This document shows positions 19,292 to 27,320 of a stretch of 46,007 nucleotides of DNA, piece by piece. The position numbers and the translations under genes were made by a program. Location of the stretch: positions 1-46,007 of the forward strand of contig LFSG01000063.1 in NCBI GenBank assembly GCA_001512685.1, written 5' to 3'. Under the pieces are notes generated by a model that was given only the letters and a program-made list of their open reading frames with translations, had not been told where the DNA came from and did no database searches. Origin of the DNA: Clostridiales bacterium DTU072 (GTDB lineage Bacteria; Bacillota; Clostridia; Christensenellales; DTU072). Within the stretch, counting starts at the first letter, position 1. Each line of letters starts with the position of its first letter.

Positions 19292-20019
19292 ACCGCGTTG
19301 GCGAAATTGTTAAAGTTGGTGTTAAGACTTAAATACCCTATTATTCCGCTGGCTATTTGATAGGCCAGTTTTTTTCTGTAATCGTCTTGCTGCAGCAACC
19401 TGTCTTCTTCGGGACAGGACATAAACCCTATTTCCACTATGGCCGAAGCGTATTTGCTGCATTTTAATATATAATAATCGCCTTTCAACTCCGTAAACTT
19501 TCTTTGCGCATACTGCTTGTTCAGCATGTTTAAGCTGGACTGCAGGCTTTGCGCAAGCTCCTTGGAGTTTTCGCTCATCTGCTCATAAAAAACCTGCGCC
19601 CCCCTTCTTTTGCTGTCGGTGGGAAATTTATTGGTATGTATGCTGACAACGGCGTCCGGTTTGGCGTCATTGATAATTTCCTTTCTTTTTTGCATGTCCG
19701 CTTTTTTGAAATTTTTCTTGACGTCGCCGTAAAGGCCTTCGTCGCTTTCTCTGGTCAATATTACTTTAATATCCGCCTTTTCCAATTCTTTTTTTACAAG
19801 CATGGTTGCAATGAGGTTAAGCTCTTTTTCTTTCATTTTGCTTTCAACGCCGATAACTCCGTTGTCTCTGCCCCCGTGCCCGGCGTCCAATACCACGACA
19901 AACGCGTCCTGTGGCAAAAAAGCGTGGGCGTAATTTATACCGACGCCTATCGCCAAAGCTAAAATTAAGATAATCAGCATTATTAATTTTATGGTTTTTT
20001 TCTTTAATACTATTATCAT
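19285..20019 (-). CDS. N-acetylmuramoyl-L-alanine amidase, CwlD-like
   Basis: Amidase_3 enzyme that cuts the bond between N-acetylmuramic acid and the stem peptide of peptidoglycan, using zinc. The protein has 244 residues. Residues 8-29 form an N-terminal signal anchor, and the catalytic domain starts with VVVLDAGHGG. Zinc ligands are His48, Glu66 and His128; the catalytic Glu is Glu196 (AIVEIGFMS). Size and layout (one anchor, no repeats) match CwlD, which in spore formers makes the substrate for cortex muramic lactam. The same architecture also occurs in non-sporulating bacteria, so this alone does not prove sporulation. Ribosome site GAAGAGGATTAA is next to ATG. A TATAAT on the minus strand at 20038-20043 may be the -10 box. 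Confidence 0.9.
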   Translation of the reverse strand: MIIVLKKKTIKLIMLIILILALAIGVGINYAHAFLPQDAFVVVLDAGHGGRDNGVIGVESKMKEKELNLIATMLVKKELEKADIKVILTRESDEGLYGDVKKNFKKADMQKRKEIINDAKPDAVVSIHTNKFPTDSKRRGAQVFYEQMSENSKELAQSLQSSLNMLNKQYAQRKFTELKGDYYILKCSKYASAIVEIGFMSCPEEDRLLQQDDYRKKLAYQIASGIIGYLSLNTNFNNFANAVY

Positions 20020-20140
20020 TTAATCCTCTTCCCGTATATTATATTAAGCGCGATATTAAGGTATCCCTAATATCTGAAATTGGTGGCTTATTGCATGCCT
20101 AAATTACTTTATTCTACATTTTTCTTCCTTTTTCTCGCGG

Positions 20141-20161
20141 TTATCCACATAGTTATCCACA
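20141..20161 (+). promoter_or_regulatory. Two tandem perfect DnaA boxes
   Basis: TTATCCACA occurs at 20141-20149 and again at 20153-20161, in the same direction with a 3-nt spacer. This nonamer is the strongest known DnaA binding sequence. The same head-to-tail, 3-nt-spaced arrangement, with one mismatch per box, is found between dnaA and dnaN. Confidence 0.8.
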
Positions 20162-20264
20162 TTTGAGAATAATCAAAATATTGCCATTTTTTTAAGTGTT
20201 TTATGCGATAATGCTCAAAATTAATCATATAATTAACGGCCTTTTTGCTTATTGCGGTATAAAA

Positions 20265-20273
20265 TGTGGATAA
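20265..20273 (-). promoter_or_regulatory. Third perfect DnaA box, inverted
   Basis: TGTGGATAA at 20265-20273 is the exact reverse complement of TTATCCACA. It faces the tandem pair about 100 bp away within the same gap. Confidence 0.72.
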
Positions 20274-20379
20274 CTCGGCGGTTTTGTCCCTTTCATATCC
20301 ATTGTTGCCCATTGCTTGATTTTAGGTAACTAAACTGCCCGTCAACCTAAGTGAAAAAATTAAAATTTTCTTGCGAAAT

Positions 20380-21126
20380 TTATCCGTAGATTATAACAAA
20401 CGCCGCAATTGAAATTAAAAAAGTGTACGCGGCAAACGGCAAAAGGCTTTTGGTTGCCAAAATTCTTAAGAAAGTCTTTATTGCCAATAAACCGCTCAAA
20501 AAAGCCGCCGCCATGGCTATAAGCAAAGGCGCCGCGCTTACCTTGCCAAAGCCGTCGAAAGCTATGGCCTCGGCGACAGCGCTGCCTATTATTATGGGTA
20601 TGCTGAGCATAAAGCTGAAATCCCCCGCTTCTTTTTTGTCAATGCCCAGCATTATTTGAGCGCTTACCGTGCTTCCGCTTCTGGAAACCCCGCCTATTGT
20701 GGCGATTCCCTGCGCTATTCCGGTAATAAACGCCGACACATTGTCCATTTTTTTGTTTTGTTCCCATTTCAATGAGCCCAAAACAAGCATTGCAGTGGTT
20801 ATCATAAACCCGAAGGGCAATAGCTTCAAGCCTATTTTGTCAAAGGTCAATCTGACAAAAAAGGCTATCGCTGCCGTGGGCAAAGTGGCTATAACGATAT
20901 GCCTTACTTCTTTGGATAACGGATGCTTGACGCATTCCCATAATTTTTTTCTGTAAATTACGCATACCGAAAGCAATGTGGCTACATGCAGCATGATATT
21001 GAAAATTAAAGATTTTTGCCCTATTCCAAGCTCTTCAAGCAACATTAGATGTCCGCTTGAACTTATGGGCAGAAATTCCGTTAAGCCTTGCACAAGGCCC
21101 AGTATCAGCGCTTTTGCGTACTCCAT
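20380..21126 (-). CDS. uppP: Undecaprenyl-diphosphatase UppP (BacA)
   Basis: Polytopic membrane enzyme that dephosphorylates undecaprenyl diphosphate so that the lipid carrier can be reused in cell-wall synthesis. High dosage is known to give bacitracin resistance. The protein has 248 residues, slightly short for the family (about 260-280). Both family motifs are present: GLTEFLPISSSGHL (14-27) with Glu17, Ser22-24 and His26, and GGVSRSGST (145-153). About eight hydrophobic segments are visible. Start supported by GAGAGGGATTA before ATG. It is divergent from ychF and stands alone. Confidence 0.96.
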   Translation of the reverse strand: MEYAKALILGLVQGLTEFLPISSSGHLMLLEELGIGQKSLIFNIMLHVATLLSVCVIYRKKLWECVKHPLSKEVRHIVIATLPTAAIAFFVRLTFDKIGLKLLPFGFMITTAMLVLGSLKWEQNKKMDNVSAFITGIAQGIATIGGVSRSGSTVSAQIMLGIDKKEAGDFSFMLSIPIIIGSAVAEAIAFDGFGKVSAAPLLIAMAAAFLSGLLAIKTFLRILATKSLLPFAAYTFLISIAAFVIIYG

Positions 21127-21141
21127 TAATCCCTCTCACGC

Positions 21142-21170
21142 TTTACACGATAAAATAAATGCTGTATAAT
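21142..21170 (+). promoter_or_regulatory. Promoter of ychF
   Basis: TTTACA (21142-21147), 17-nt spacer, TATAAT (21165-21170): 5 of 6 and 6 of 6 matches to consensus at ideal spacing, in the uppP-ychF divergent gap. Confidence 0.82.
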
Positions 21171-21223
21171 GTATTGGTTATTATACATAATATTTAATAT
21201 TTTATTAATGCAAGGAGATTTTT

Positions 21224-22303
21224 ATGAAGCTTGGCGTCGTGGGCCTTCCCAATGTGGGAAAAAGCACTCTGTTCAACGCTCTCACATCAAACAAAGCCTT
21301 GGCGGCGAATTATCCGTTTTGCACCATCGAGCCCAATGTGGGCATAGTTGCCGTAAAAGACGAGAGAGTAGACACTCTTGCGCAAATGTTCAACAGCAAA
21401 AAAATTGTGTACACCGCCATAGAGTTTGTGGATATCGCGGGATTGGTAAAAGGAGCGAGCAAAGGCGAAGGCTTGGGAAATAAATTTCTGTCCCATATAC
21501 GGGAGGTGGACGCCGTCGTTCATGTGGTTAGGTGCTTTGAGGACCAAAACATAACCCATGTAAGCGGAAACATTGACCCCGTAAGAGATATTGAAATCAT
21601 TAATTTGGAGCTCATATTCGCCGATATGGATACCCTAACTCGAAGAATTGAGAAAACCCAAACGGCGGCGAAAAGCGGCGACAAAAAGTATTTGGAAGAG
21701 CTTGCCGTTTTGCGCAAGCTGTACCAAACCTTGGAAAAAGGGCTTCCCGCAAGAATGGCCAACCTGAACGAAAACGAATACGATGTTGCCAAATCTTTGT
21801 TTTTACTGACATTTAAGCCTGTTATATATTGCGCCAACATAAACGAAGGCGGCGAAAGCGCTTATGTGGAAAGCGTGCGCCAATACGCCGCCAAGGAAAA
21901 CAGCGGCGTTATTGCCCTTTGCGCGGCGCTGGAAGAAGAATTGTCTCAGCTTGATGACGAAGAAAGAGAGCTGTTCTTCGCCGAATTGGGCATTGCCGAA
22001 AGCGGACTGGATAAGCTTACCAAGGCGTGTTATGATTTGCTGGGGTTAATAAGTTTCCTTACCGCGGGAGAAAAAGAAAGCCGCGCTTGGCGCATAAAAA
22101 AAGGAACCAAAGCGCCTCAAGCCGCCGGCGTCATCCATAGCGATTTTGAGCGCGGCTTCATAAGGGCGGAGGTTATCGATTACCCTTCCCTCCTCGAATG
22201 CGGTTCTTTCGCGGCCGCCAAAGCCAAGGGAAAGCTGCGCAGCGAAGGCAAAGACTATGTGATAAAAGACGGCGATGTGGTGGAGTTCCGTTTTAATGTA
22301 TAA
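21224..22303 (+). CDS. ychF: Ribosome-binding ATPase YchF
   Basis: Obg-family P-loop protein that binds ribosomes and prefers ATP over GTP; known members act in translation and oxidative-stress response. The protein has 359 residues. Walker [10 protein letters not shown] is at 7-15, and the G3-type motif DIAG is in [16 protein letters not shown]. The G4 position reads ANINE, the YchF form in place of the NKxD of true GTPases. A coiled-coil region spans about 130-200. The last 80 residues form a TGS domain ([25 protein letters not shown]). Start: CAAGGAG then 6 nt before ATG. Single gene with its own promoter; no clear hairpin terminator behind it. Confidence 0.97.
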   Translation: MKLGVVGLPNVGKSTLFNALTSNKALAANYPFCTIEPNVGIVAVKDERVDTLAQMFNSKKIVYTAIEFVDIAGLVKGASKGEGLGNKFLSHIREVDAVVHVVRCFEDQNITHVSGNIDPVRDIEIINLELIFADMDTLTRRIEKTQTAAKSGDKKYLEELAVLRKLYQTLEKGLPARMANLNENEYDVAKSLFLLTFKPVIYCANINEGGESAYVESVRQYAAKENSGVIALCAALEEELSQLDDEERELFFAELGIAESGLDKLTKACYDLLGLISFLTAGEKESRAWRIKKGTKAPQAAGVIHSDFERGFIRAEVIDYPSLLECGSFAAAKAKGKLRSEGKDYVIKDGDVVEFRFNV

Positions 22304-22357
22304 TGCCTCTTTTTATGTAAATTTTTGTATAAAGCTTAAATATTGTAATATTGACAC

Positions 22358-22386
22358 TTGCTATTTTAGATTCTCGGTTATATAAT
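22358..22386 (+). promoter_or_regulatory. Putative promoter of the unknown membrane protein gene
   Basis: TTGCTA (22358-22363), 17-nt spacer, TATAAT (22381-22386), 30 bp before the ATG. A better -35 match, TTGACA at 22351-22356, lies 7 nt further upstream, but its spacing to the TATAAT (24 nt) is too long. Confidence 0.5.
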
Positions 22387-22416
22387 TATAATAACTATAA
22401 TTTTTAGGAGCGCGTA

Positions 22417-23781
22417 ATGGCCGTCAAAGTTCAGAACACAAAGAATATCCGCAAAGCAAAGAGATGGAACGAAAAAGATGACGCCGCTTTGCTTGAGCTT
22501 CTGCGCAAAAAGACAAAAGAAGTCAATCTTGCCATTAAAGAAGCTCAATCTCCTTTTATGCGCGCCAGACTTAAGGCAAAAAGAGCGCATTACCGCAGCA
22601 TGGCCAACAAAGTCGCCAACGGCACTTACAATGGGGATATAATTTTTAGCGAAATGCAGGCGGCGGCGGCTCTGCGCACTCAAGAAGCCTTAAAAAGGGA
22701 CAGGTTTTCCAATCCTTCCGAAGCCAGAAAGTATATCAATTCATATGAAGATATGGATTTCGATTATGAGGCGTATTTCCGCAAAACAAGGTATTACGGC
22801 GTGTTTTTGCCCATATTGCTGACCTTGTTGACCATTATTTTCTTGGCCTTCTTCGCTTTGCCTGCCTTTATGCCGTCAAGCCTGCGGGACACCATGAACG
22901 ACTACAAAATGAAGCCTCAAGCTTTGTTTACCTTCAAATTAGGCTCCGACGAACAGGATTTCAGCATAAAAAATGACGGCAATTGGCCGGACGGAGATTG
23001 GCGCATGGTGAACGGCGAAGAGCAGCGGCTGGCGCAAGGCGAACAATATATCGATCCCGCGACGGGGGAAGCTCCCGAGCAGGTTTTATTGTATGCCCAA
23101 GCGGGAATGCGCACCATAAACATTTCGGCTTTCGACATTGTAAAAGCTTGGTTCAGCACAAAAATGCTCAGCCGCGTTCGTCTTGATTTCCTTGAAGACA
23201 ATAAGCTTTTTATGGGGCCGAGATGGCTTCACGCCAAATACATAGGAAAAGCCGAGGACAACATAGTAAACCTGAGAAAGGAAGACGGAAGCTTTGATGT
23301 GGTTATCTTAATTAAGTACCTTGCTTCTTACGGAATCATACTCTTTTTTATCGCGGCTTTTCTTATCGCCATTGTCTGCCTTATACAAGATATCATCAGA
23401 ATCTTCACTTATACCACAAGGCGCATGCATACCTTGCATTGGCTGCTGTTTATATTCAGCTTGCTGGTGGTGGTTTTGCCCGCTTTCCTTGTAATAGAAG
23501 GCACCAATGAAATAGGTCCGGCCTTTCGAAATTATTTTATTTTTGACTATGATACTTTTATGGAAAGCCCTTCCACCCTGTGTATCAGCGTGTTCGCTTT
23601 CCTTCCCGCGGCGCTGTCTTTTATTATGCTGATCCTTCCCAAGTTATTCAAAAATAGATTGAAGAAATTGCCTACCTTCGTGCCTAAAGGCAATCGTCCC
23701 AGACGACAACAAGAGAAAACCTTGAATTATTTGGCATATGATAATGTCAGAAGGGCATATCAAAATAATCTGAAAAGATAA
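22417..23781 (+). CDS. Unrecognised multi-pass membrane protein
   Basis: I do not recognise this 454-residue protein. Visible layout: a highly charged, Lys/Arg/Ala-rich N-terminal region (1-125) with helical, coiled-coil-like character; a first membrane segment at about 128-150; a hydrophilic domain at 151-302 that contains a polar acidic loop with DGNWPDGDW and is probably outside the cell; then three membrane segments at about 303-327, 340-360 and 386-407; and a basic C-terminal tail (408-454). No cysteine motif, nucleotide loop or signal cleavage site was found. The start is supported by TTAGGAG 8 nt before ATG. It is a single gene between ychF and cysE, neither obviously related. It is complete, with normal codon use, so it is probably a real lineage-restricted gene. 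Confidence 0.8.
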   Translation: MAVKVQNTKNIRKAKRWNEKDDAALLELLRKKTKEVNLAIKEAQSPFMRARLKAKRAHYRSMANKVANGTYNGDIIFSEMQAAAALRTQEALKRDRFSNPSEARKYINSYEDMDFDYEAYFRKTRYYGVFLPILLTLLTIIFLAFFALPAFMPSSLRDTMNDYKMKPQALFTFKLGSDEQDFSIKNDGNWPDGDWRMVNGEEQRLAQGEQYIDPATGEAPEQVLLYAQAGMRTINISAFDIVKAWFSTKMLSRVRLDFLEDNKLFMGPRWLHAKYIGKAEDNIVNLRKEDGSFDVVILIKYLASYGIILFFIAAFLIAIVCLIQDIIRIFTYTTRRMHTLHWLLFIFSLLVVVLPAFLVIEGTNEIGPAFRNYFIFDYDTFMESPSTLCISVFAFLPAALSFIMLILPKLFKNRLKKLPTFVPKGNRPRRQQEKTLNYLAYDNVRRAYQNNLKR

Positions 23782-23810
23782 GTCTTTTTGGAACACGGAT
23801 TGTTTTGAGG

Positions 23811-23842
23811 CACTGGTTGTAAACTACAATCAGTGTTTCTGT
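23811..23842 (+). terminator. Hairpin ahead of cysE, terminator or attenuator
   Basis: An 11-bp stem (23811-23821 with 23825-23835, one G-U pair), a 3-nt loop and then TTTCTGTT. It ends just before the cysE ribosome site. It could terminate the upstream membrane-protein transcript or control cysE-cysS read-through. No T-box elements are visible in this 75-bp gap. Confidence 0.45.
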
Positions 23843-23856
23843 TAAAAGGAGCAATT

Positions 23857-24582
23857 ATGTTTGAAAATATAAAGGCCGATTTGCAAGCCGCTCTCGACAA
23901 AGATCCCGCTGCCCGCAATAAATTGGAAGTTATTTTGACTTACAGCGGATTCAAGGCGATGTGCCGTTATCGCATCGCCAACTGGTTTTATAAGAGAAAA
24001 TGCTTTTTGCTTGCCAGAATAATTTCTCAAAGGGCCAAAAGGATAACGGGTATAGAAATCCACCCCGCGGCAAAAATCGGTAAAGGAGTATTTATTGACC
24101 ACGGCAGCGGCGTGGTGATAGGAGAAACAACCGAAATCGGCGACAATGTTACCATTTATCAAGGCGTTACCTTGGGCGGCACCGGCAAAAGCACGGGAAA
24201 AAGGCATCCCACAATCGAAGACGATGTCATGATAAGCGCGGGCGCGAAAGTCTTGGGCCCTGTAAGAATAGGAAAAGGCTCAAAAATAGGCGCCGGAAGC
24301 GTTGTGCTTAAAGATGTCCCCCCTTATTCCACCGTGGTGGGCGTGCCCGGAAGAGTGGTGAAAATGTATGGCAAAAAATATAACGACCTTGACCAGAAAT
24401 TGCCTGACCCCGTCAAAGACGAATTCGCCAGACTCAATAAAAGAATATCTTTGCTTGAAGACAAATTGGGGATAAAAACCTGCCGATATTCCATTGTCAA
24501 CGATATTACGGAAGTTGTTGACGAATTCGGCGACAACGGCCAAGACGGCGAAGACAATAATCCCCCCGCAAAAGAGGAGTAA
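23857..24582 (+). CDS. cysE: Serine O-acetyltransferase
   Basis: Makes O-acetylserine from serine and acetyl-CoA, the committed step of cysteine synthesis. The protein has 241 residues. A helical N-terminal part is followed by left-handed beta-helix hexapeptide repeats (about 66-160). Catalytic Asp81 and His82 lie in [12 protein letters not shown], and a second His is His117 (GKRHPTI). The C-terminal tail (175-241) is longer than in the short SAT type and very acidic at its end. I chose ATG 23857 because AAAAGGAGCAATT lies immediately upstream. An in-frame ATG 24 bp earlier falls within the hairpin and has no ribosome site. It is 2 bp from cysS, the classical cysE-cysS operon. Confidence 0.95.
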   Translation: MFENIKADLQAALDKDPAARNKLEVILTYSGFKAMCRYRIANWFYKRKCFLLARIISQRAKRITGIEIHPAAKIGKGVFIDHGSGVVIGETTEIGDNVTIYQGVTLGGTGKSTGKRHPTIEDDVMISAGAKVLGPVRIGKGSKIGAGSVVLKDVPPYSTVVGVPGRVVKMYGKKYNDLDQKLPDPVKDEFARLNKRISLLEDKLGIKTCRYSIVNDITEVVDEFGDNGQDGEDNNPPAKEE

Positions 24583-24584
24583 TT

Positions 24585-25979
24585 ATGCTTAAGATTTATA
24601 ATACGCTGACCAGAACAAAAGAGGACTTTAAGCCTATTCGCGACAATCATGTTTACATGTATTCCTGCGGCCCCACCGTTTACAGCTACGCGCATATAGG
24701 CAATTTCCGCACATATATTTTTATGGATCTTATCAGGCGGGTGTTGAAATATAACGGATATAAATTGAAAGGCGTCTTGAACATAACCGACGTGGGGCAT
24801 TTAATGCGGGACGGCGACGACGGCGAGGACAAAATGGTTAAGGCCAGCCGCGAAGAGCGGAAAACGCCGCTGGAAATAGCCGATTTTTACACAAAGGTCT
24901 TCTTTGAGGATTTGCAAAAGCTTAACATTAAAAAACCCGAAATAATAGCCAAAGCCACCGACCATATCCAAGAAATGATTGATTATGTAAAGGCGCTTGA
25001 AGAAAAAGGCTACGCTTACGAAACAAGCGACGGCATTTATTTCGACATCTCCAAATTCCCCGGCTACGGCAAATTGTCGGGAATAAATTTAGAGGACCAA
25101 AAAGCCGGCGCCAGAGTGGAAGTTAACAGCGAAAAAAGAAACCCCGCCGACTTCGCGCTGTGGAAAAAAGCCGAACCCGAACACATTATGCAATGGCCCA
25201 GCCCTTGGGGCATGGGATATCCCGGCTGGCACATAGAATGCTCGGCCATGAGCCTTAAATATTTGGGAACTCCTTTCGATATCCACAGCGGAGGGGTGGA
25301 CCACATTCCCATTCATCACGAAAATGAAATCGCCCAAAACGAAGCGCTGACGGGCAAAAAATCAGTCAATTATTGGATGCACGGGGAATTCATGCTGGTG
25401 GACGGCGGCAAGATGAGCAAAAGCCTGGGCAATATATACACAATCAGCCAGCTTGAGGAAAGAGGCTTTTCCGCCATGGATTTCCGCTTCTTATGCCTTA
25501 ACGCCCATTACCGCAAAAAGCTTAATTTTACTTTTGAAGGGCTGGCCTCGGCCAAAACTTCCAGAGAAAGGCTTTGCGCCGCTCTTTACAAGCACAAAAC
25601 GGCAAAAAATAAAACCGATCAAGAAATTCTTGACAATTACAAGCGGCAATTTGTTGAAGCCATAAACGACGATTTGAACATCCCCTTGGCTCTGGGCGTT
25701 CTTTTTACCATGCTAAAAGAGAAAAAGAGCGAGGACATCTATAAGCTTGCGCTTGATTTTGACGCGGTTTTCGGACTTTCCTTGGACAAAACGGCGCAGC
25801 CCGAACAAAACGGCGAAGAAAACATTCCCGAAGAAATAATGGCTCTTGTGGAAGCCAGGGCGGCGGCCAAAAAAGCAAAGGATTACAAAACAGCCGACCA
25901 AATCAGAGATCAAATCATTAAAGCGGGCTACCTGCTATCCGACACCAAAGAGGGCACCTTTGTTAAAAAATCCGAATGA
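24585..25979 (+). CDS. cysS: Cysteinyl-tRNA synthetase
   Basis: Charges tRNA-Cys with cysteine. The protein has 464 residues. The class I HIGH motif is in SYAHIGN (about 35-41) and KMSKS is exact at 276-280. Zinc ligands are Cys28 (YSCGPTVY), Cys219 (WHIECSAMS) and the HHENE segment near 244. The GAGGAG ribosome site overlaps the end of cysE, and the gap is 2 bp, so the pair is co-translated. Cysteine synthesis and cysteine use for tRNA charging are thus on one transcript. The last 45 bp overlap, on the opposite strand, the end of the vanW-like gene; no separate terminator is visible. Confidence 0.98.
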   Translation: MLKIYNTLTRTKEDFKPIRDNHVYMYSCGPTVYSYAHIGNFRTYIFMDLIRRVLKYNGYKLKGVLNITDVGHLMRDGDDGEDKMVKASREERKTPLEIADFYTKVFFEDLQKLNIKKPEIIAKATDHIQEMIDYVKALEEKGYAYETSDGIYFDISKFPGYGKLSGINLEDQKAGARVEVNSEKRNPADFALWKKAEPEHIMQWPSPWGMGYPGWHIECSAMSLKYLGTPFDIHSGGVDHIPIHHENEIAQNEALTGKKSVNYWMHGEFMLVDGGKMSKSLGNIYTISQLEERGFSAMDFRFLCLNAHYRKKLNFTFEGLASAKTSRERLCAALYKHKTAKNKTDQEILDNYKRQFVEAINDDLNIPLALGVLFTMLKEKKSEDIYKLALDFDAVFGLSLDKTAQPEQNGEENIPEEIMALVEARAAAKKAKDYKTADQIRDQIIKAGYLLSDTKEGTFVKKSE

Positions 25980-27206
25980 GGGGTTTATATAGCGGGTGTC
26001 CAGTTCTTCGTCTTCCTCTTTTATTGTGCGCTTGACCATTTTTCCGCGCTGTGGGCTGTAAGTGTTTGTGCGCAGCTTTTCCGTTTTAATCAGTTTGTTC
26101 CCTATATAAACATCTTTGTACGCGCAGCTTACCAAACCGTTTCGGGGCGAAGCCAAAATCCTGAAGGTTTCATTTTCTTTCCAATCTAAAGGGATATTCA
26201 ATATGTCGTATTCGTTGCAGGGCAAAATCTTGATTATCTTGTTGCGTATTACCGTTCTTTCCGGCGTATAGTATCCGTAAATGGTAAAATATATTCTGCC
26301 GTTTTGTGTGTGCGCTTTAATATAAACATCGTGCTCGGTATTGTTGAACAGCAATAAATCGTTTTTGCTGGACACCATGGCGTCAAGCGACGGCCCCACG
26401 TAAGAAACGGGCAAGGAATGATTTACGGCGTTAATCACATCCAATCCCGCCCTTATCCAAGCGTTATACAGTGTGGTGGAAACTTGGCATACGCCGCCGC
26501 CCACTCCCTGCACAAAAGCGCCTCCGCTTATTATGCCCGCGCTTTTGAATCCGTTCTGTATAGTTCTCGGCCCCACAATTTTATTGAAGGATAATTGTGA
26601 TTTCGCGGGAACCACAGCGCCGTTTAATTTCTTCGTGGCCAGCTCTATGTTATGCTTTCTGTTTGCCTTGGATGTGGAATAACATGTGGAAAAGACGCTT
26701 CTTTGATATGTCCTTTTTTTCAGCTCTTCCATCGTTATGGATTGCTCTATTTCTTTTGTGGGCAATGCGATTGTGGTTTTATAAGATATTTCCTTATATA
26801 TGTTCTCAATTAGCTTTTGCTTTTCTACCTTTAATCCGTTTTTGCCTTCTACAAAATTAAATTCCGCCTTTTCCGCCGACCACAGCAGTTTTCTTTCTAT
26901 CACGGGTTCTTCTGTTCTGTCTATTATGCGCTGCAAATCCCCGTTAATCTCATCGTTTAGGCAAGACAGATCTCGGACTTTTGCATCGCTTGAGTTTTTT
27001 TGATAAAACTTGTAATAGTTCCCTCCGTACTTAAATAATACATTCATTACTGTGGAAGTTTTTATCTTATAGACTTTTTTAAGCATTATTTCGCCGTTAT
27101 GATAAACGGTTAACTCGAACTTTCCCGTGAATAACGCCGAACCCAAAGAGGTTATCAACAGCATAAAGACAATGACCGCGAATAATGCCCAAATTATTTT
27201 TTTCAT
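25935..27206 (-). CDS. VanW family protein
   Basis: Probably cell-surface protein with one N-terminal membrane segment (IIWALFAVIVFMLLITSLGSALF). The VanW domain carries the hallmark GGGVCQVSTTLYNAWIRAGL preceded by FNKIVGPRTIQNGFKSAG. VanW was named for its place in vancomycin-resistance clusters, but its role is unknown. Widespread homologues like this one occur without resistance genes, and no van genes are nearby. After the VanW domain a G5-like region may be present (about 350-410). The ATG at 27204-27206 is used here. A TTG seven codons upstream (27225-27227) is possible. Neither has a clear ribosome site. The C-terminal coding region overlaps the end of cysS by 45 bp. Confidence 0.85.
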   Translation of the reverse strand: MKKIIWALFAVIVFMLLITSLGSALFTGKFELTVYHNGEIMLKKVYKIKTSTVMNVLFKYGGNYYKFYQKNSSDAKVRDLSCLNDEINGDLQRIIDRTEEPVIERKLLWSAEKAEFNFVEGKNGLKVEKQKLIENIYKEISYKTTIALPTKEIEQSITMEELKKRTYQRSVFSTCYSTSKANRKHNIELATKKLNGAVVPAKSQLSFNKIVGPRTIQNGFKSAGIISGGAFVQGVGGGVCQVSTTLYNAWIRAGLDVINAVNHSLPVSYVGPSLDAMVSSKNDLLLFNNTEHDVYIKAHTQNGRIYFTIYGYYTPERTVIRNKIIKILPCNEYDILNIPLDWKENETFRILASPRNGLVSCAYKDVYIGNKLIKTEKLRTNTYSPQRGKMVKRTIKEEDEELDTRYINPSFGFFNKGALFGVG

Positions 27207-27266
27207 ATCATTTTTAGTATTTATCAATGCAAATTAATCTATATTTACAATCTCTGCCAAATTATA

Positions 27267-27293
27267 AAGAAGCGGCCGTTAATGCCGCTTCTT
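27267..27293 (-). terminator. Terminator behind gyrA
   Basis: A perfect 10-bp stem (27267-27276 with 27284-27293) and a 7-nt loop, followed on the minus strand by TTATAATTT. It lies 28 bp past the gyrA stop, between gyrA and vanW. The T run is interrupted, so termination may be partial. Confidence 0.7.
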
Positions 27294-27320
27294 GACGCCG
27301 TTGTTTTATCGTAGCATAAC

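Larger units (their letters stand above)
20020..20379. other. 360-bp non-coding gap with DnaA boxes between cwlD-like gene and uppP
   Basis: No convincing gene lies here. The only reading frame of note (20109-20312, minus, 67 codons) has no ribosome site, and its Met-Trp-Ile-Thr repeats simply translate the DnaA boxes. The gap is AT-rich and contains three perfect DnaA boxes. No tRNA-like fold was recognised. Confidence 0.7.

Noticed and set aside
19285-20019. Proof that the organism forms spores
   Set aside because: A CwlD-like amidase alone is not enough; no spore-specific gene set is in the window.
20109-20312. 67-codon minus-strand frame in the DnaA-box gap
   Set aside because: No ribosome site, no recognisable family, and its Met-Trp-Ile-Thr repeat is simply the translation of two DnaA boxes.
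22351-22356. Perfect TTGACA as -35 box for the unknown membrane protein
   Set aside because: 24 nt from the only good -10 box; TTGCTA at 22358 gives the normal 17-nt spacing.
23782-23856. T-box leader before cysE-cysS
   Set aside because: The gap is only 75 bp and lacks the T-box sequence and the long stem I structure.
25935-27206. Vancomycin resistance locus suggested by VanW
   Set aside because: VanW-domain proteins are widespread without resistance; no vanH, vanA/B, vanX, vanR or vanS is present.
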